From Amycolatopsis lurida (GTDB lineage: Bacteria > Actinomycetota > Actinomycetes > Mycobacteriales > Pseudonocardiaceae), in contig NZ_FNTA01000004.1 in the NCBI RefSeq assembly GCF_900105055.1, forward strand, positions 7,471,501-7,535,500: 64,000 nt of DNA. Reading direction: 5' to 3'. Position 1 is the stretch's first letter, and each line of letters begins with the position of its first letter. Shown in pieces: positions 61,507 through 64,000 of the stretch. The notes beneath the pieces are model-generated. The model ran no database searches. It saw nothing but the letters and a program-made list of their open reading frames with translations, and was not told where the DNA came from. Position numbers and translations under genes: made by a program.

Positions 61507-62269
61507 CTTCCGCCACCCCCAGGTAAGCCTCGATCACCTTTTGGTTGTTCTGCACCTCGTGGGGGAGCCCTTCTGCGATCTTCTGGCCGAAGTCGAGCAC
61601 GGCCAGCCGGTCGGCGATCTGCATGACCAAGCCCATGTCGTGCTCGATGAGCAGCACGGTGCGGCCGTCATCACGGATCTTGCGGATCAGTTGCTGCAGC
61701 GAGTTCTTCTCCGCCGGGTTCATACCGGCGGCGGGCTCGTCGAGCAGCAGCAGCTTCGGGTCGGTCGCGAGCGCACGCGCGATCTCCAGACGGCGCTGGT
61801 CGCCGTAGGAGAGGTTCTTCGCGGTGTTGTGCTCGACCCGGCCGATGCCGACGAAGTCCAGGAGCTCCCTCGCCAGCTCGCGGCCCCGCTTCTCTTCCTT
61901 GCGGTGCACGGGCAGGCCCAGCGTCGCCGAGATCGCGCCGGTCTTGTGGTGCGAGTCCGCACCGACCATCACGTTCTCGAGCGCCGACATGTTGTGGAAC
62001 AGCCGGATGTTCTGGAACGTCCGGGCGATCCCGTTCTGGTTGATCTTGAACCGCTTCATCCCGTCGATCCGGGTGTCGCCGAAGCGCACCTGGCCTTCGG
62101 TCGGCCGGTAGACGCCGGTGATCACGTTGAAGACCGTGGTCTTGCCCGCGCCGTTCGGGCCGATCAGGGCGAAGATCTCACCCTGGTCGATGGTGAGGTT
62201 GACTTCCTTCAAGGCCGTGACACCGCCGAAGCGCATCGTCACGTTGTCGAATTCGAGCAGTGCGCTCAT
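61496..62269 (-). CDS. livG: Liv-type ABC transporter ATP-binding protein LivG (second system)
   Basis: ATPase of 257 residues from ATG 62269. It has Walker A GPNGAGKTT, NGIARTFQNIRLFHNMSALE, a normal LivG signature LSYGDQRRLEIARA, Walker B LLLLDEPAAGMNP and VLLIEHDMGLVMQIADR. Unlike the LivG at 3026, the signature motif is canonical. The start overlaps the livM stop. Confidence 0.94.
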   Translation of the reverse strand: MSALLEFDNVTMRFGGVTALKEVNLTIDQGEIFALIGPNGAGKTTVFNVITGVYRPTEGQVRFGDTRIDGMKRFKINQNGIARTFQNIRLFHNMSALENVMVGADSHHKTGAISATLGLPVHRKEEKRGRELARELLDFVGIGRVEHNTAKNLSYGDQRRLEIARALATDPKLLLLDEPAAGMNPAEKNSLQQLIRKIRDDGRTVLLIEHDMGLVMQIADRLAVLDFGQKIAEGLPHEVQNNQKVIEAYLGVAEDAS

Positions 62270-63405
62270 TTCGTCACCTCCGCCGAAGCCTCGGAATCCG
62301 GACCCGCGACCTCGGCGCCCATGGCACCCATCCCGCCCGTTCCTTCGTGTAGTTCCGCCTTGCGCTGCCGCGACGGCAGGAGACCCTCCGGCCGCAGCGC
62401 CATCATCAGCACCAGCACACCACCGAAGATCAGGATGCGGTACTCGGACAGGAACCGGAACCGTTCCGGAAGCCAGGCGACCAGGAACGCGCCGAGCATG
62501 ACACCGGGCAGGTTGCCCGCGCCACCGAGCACCACGGCCGCGAGGATGGTCGCGGACAGGATGAACGGGAAGTTGTTCGGCTCGATGAAGACGGCCTTGC
62601 TGGCGTAGACCACACCGGCCATACCGCCGAGCATGGCGCCGATGGCGAACGCCAGCAGCTTGAACTTGAACGTCGGGACGCCCATCAGTTCGGCGGCGTC
62701 CTCGTCCTCGCGGATGGCCGCCCACGCCCGGCCGACCCGGCTCTTGTGCAGCCGCACCGAGAAGACGATCGCGATCACGATCGCAGCGACGATCAGGTAG
62801 TAGTACGGCGCCGGGTCGAGCAGGAACTCGGTCCCGAACATGGGTTCCGGGTGCGGGATGTTGGTGATACCGCGGGCACCGCCGATGGCGTCGGTGTTCG
62901 TCGCGGTGATCCGGACGATCTCACCGAAGCCGAGGGTCACGATGGCCAGATAGTCACCGCGCAACCGGAGCGTCGGAGCGCCGAGGATCACCCCCGACAT
63001 CGCCGCCAGGAAGATGCCGAGCACGAGCGTGCCCCAGAACCCCCAGCCGTGCAGGGTGCCCATCACGGCGAGCGTGTAGGCGCCGATCGCGAAGAACGCG
63101 ACGAACCCGAGGTCGAGCATGCCCGCGTGACCGACGACGATGTTCAGGCCGATCGCCAGCAGGATGTACACCCCGACCGGGAAGATCAGGACCGTGGTCC
63201 AGTCCGATTCCGGGGACATGAACGAGCCGATCGCGGGCGCGGGAAGGATCAGCGCGCCGATGATCAGGGCGAGGTACACGCCATAACGCTGCCAATGCGG
63301 GGCGCGTGCCCACCAATCCCGCATACCGTCCACGGGGTGAAAGCCGGCGCGCCCGGCCTTGCCGTTCTCTGGGGACTTTTCAGCCACTTCTTCGTTGCCC
63401 TTCAT
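62266..63405 (-). CDS. livM: Liv-type ABC transporter permease LivM (second system)
   Basis: Membrane permease, 379 residues, with a 30-residue charged cytoplasmic leader, then about nine helices. LivM marks are GLNIVVGHAGMLDLGFVAFF, IREDEDAAELMGVPTFKFKL and GAGNLPGVMLGAFLVAWLPE. The Ala/Glu-rich C-terminal tail is cytoplasmic. The start overlaps the livH stop (ATGA). Confidence 0.93.
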   Translation of the reverse strand: MKGNEEVAEKSPENGKAGRAGFHPVDGMRDWWARAPHWQRYGVYLALIIGALILPAPAIGSFMSPESDWTTVLIFPVGVYILLAIGLNIVVGHAGMLDLGFVAFFAIGAYTLAVMGTLHGWGFWGTLVLGIFLAAMSGVILGAPTLRLRGDYLAIVTLGFGEIVRITATNTDAIGGARGITNIPHPEPMFGTEFLLDPAPYYYLIVAAIVIAIVFSVRLHKSRVGRAWAAIREDEDAAELMGVPTFKFKLLAFAIGAMLGGMAGVVYASKAVFIEPNNFPFILSATILAAVVLGGAGNLPGVMLGAFLVAWLPERFRFLSEYRILIFGGVLVLMMALRPEGLLPSRQRKAELHEGTGGMGAMGAEVAGPDSEASAEVTK

Positions 63406-64000
63406 GCGCGTGCCCGCTGCAGCGATTCACCGAGGATGCCGGTGGGTCGGAACATCAGGACCAGCACCAGTACCACGAAGGCGGTGACGTCCTTCCAAGC
63501 CGAACCGAAGAAGATGGAACTCCAGTTCTCCACCAGGCCGAGCACGATGCCACCGAGCAGAGCGCCGCGCAGGTTGCCGATACCTCCCAGCACGGCCGCG
63601 GTGAACGCCTTGATACCGAGGAGGAAGCCGATGCGGTAATCGGTGTTCTCGTACTCCATGACGTACAGCGCCGCGGCGACACCGGCCATCGCGCCACCGA
63701 GCAGGAACGTGAGGCGCACGATCTTGTCGATGCTGACGCCCATCAGCACGGCGGCTTCGGGATCCTGTGCGGTGGCACGGATACCGCGGCCGATGCGGGT
63801 GCGGCTGACCAGCTGGTCGAGGACGACCATCATGATCACGGCACCGACGACGACGAACACGTGGTCCGTGCGCACGACACCGTTGCCGATGTGGAAAAGC
63901 TCCTCGTGCGGGATGAACCGCGGCGCGTTCTGTTGCACACGGCCGGATTTGTCGGTGATCCATTCGATGATCTCGAGGCCGAACAGCTCCTGGAGGAATA
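63402..64000 (-). CDS. livH: Liv-type ABC transporter permease LivH (second system, runs off right edge)
   Basis: C-terminal ~199 residues of a LivH permease; the frame is open to the last base, so the start and N-terminal helices are outside. It shows DQLVSRTRIGRGIRATAQDP with EAAVLMGVSIDKIVRLTF (cytoplasmic loop), and FTAAVLGGIGNLRGALLGG. The visible leader FGLEIIEWITDKSGRVQQNA is an extra loop not found in the livH at 1445. The binding-protein gene of this system is not in the window. Confidence 0.92.
   Translation of the reverse strand, partial: FLQELFGLEIIEWITDKSGRVQQNAPRFIPHEELFHIGNGVVRTDHVFVVVGAVIMMVVLDQLVSRTRIGRGIRATAQDPEAAVLMGVSIDKIVRLTFLLGGAMAGVAAALYVMEYENTDYRIGFLLGIKAFTAAVLGGIGNLRGALLGGIVLGLVENWSSIFFGSAWKDVTAFVVLVLVLMFRPTGILGESLQRARA

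Overview
The window is high-GC DNA with GTG/ATG starts, ATGA/GTGA stop-start overlaps and long transcription units. It encodes typical actinomycete families: LAL and TetR regulators, ECF vitamin transporter, DUF3140/DUF2945, MSMEG_6728 family, DUF222-HNH (13E12) endonuclease. Gene content and a recurring CTCGTGAGTGGTAAGG palindrome fit a Pseudonocardiaceae genome, most likely Amycolatopsis or a close relative. That assignment is inference; no rRNA or marker gene is present. No tRNA, rRNA, CRISPR array, integrase or IS element was recognised.

Layout. (1) 1-3.8 kb: a minus-strand Liv-type amino-acid ABC operon (livGFHMK order), cut by the left edge. (2) 3.9-7.9 kb: a secreted PET-hydrolase/cutinase-like polyester hydrolase, divergent from a TetR regulator, then a LAL (LuxR) regulator. 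(3) 7.9-17.1 kb: the most distinctive region. Two divergent cobalamin riboswitches drive, leftwards, a secreted alpha/alpha-barrel protein and, rightwards, a six-gene overlapping operon. That operon encodes a 900-residue two-barrel surface protein, two paralogous small secreted or anchored proteins, and a complete ECF transporter (T, fused A-A, S). I read it as an extracellular cobalamin-capture system built like eukaryotic intrinsic factor/transcobalamin and feeding an ECF importer. (4) 17.1-24.2 kb: a TetR regulator with twin operators, small secreted or membrane proteins, a remnant of a cation exchanger, a membrane PLD-like/heme-oxygenase-like gene pair, and a GltX-family aminoacyl-tRNA synthetase. 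(5) 24.3-27.9 kb: a three-gene envelope operon (membrane-anchored binding-protein-like protein, binding-protein/VWA fusion lipoprotein, membrane protein). (6) 27.9-35 kb: two metallo-beta-lactamase-fold hydrolases with LysR and HxlR regulators, small DUF genes, and glutaminase divergent from an amino-acid permease. (7) 35-43.4 kb: methylmalonate-semialdehyde dehydrogenase plus an aldolase with a GntR regulator, a second permease, an HNH gene, MoaF-like and AhpD-like genes, and a BtuF-like cobalamin-binding gene.

(8) 43.4-57 kb: a carbohydrate-utilisation locus. A secreted GH31 glycosidase releases sugar, a CUT1-type ABC transporter imports it, and SIS isomerase/deaminase, PfkB kinase and class II aldolase process it. 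A DeoR repressor is encoded within the locus, and TGCGCGAAA-like sites lie before each unit. The architecture suggests amino-sugar/tagatose-type catabolism (possibly alpha-GalNAc), but the substrate is not proven. (9) 57-60.7 kb: azoreductase/MarR pair, DUF6506/LysR pair, an orphan GyrB-like ATPase domain with a DUF4352-like lipoprotein. (10) 60.8-64 kb: a second Liv-type ABC operon running off the right edge.

Four genes between 32 and 52 kb carry a single disabling change each: frameshifts near 32421, 40465 and 43047, and an in-frame amber at 51485. These are either genuine decay or consensus errors in the assembly. They are annotated as pseudogenes with coordinates so they can be checked.
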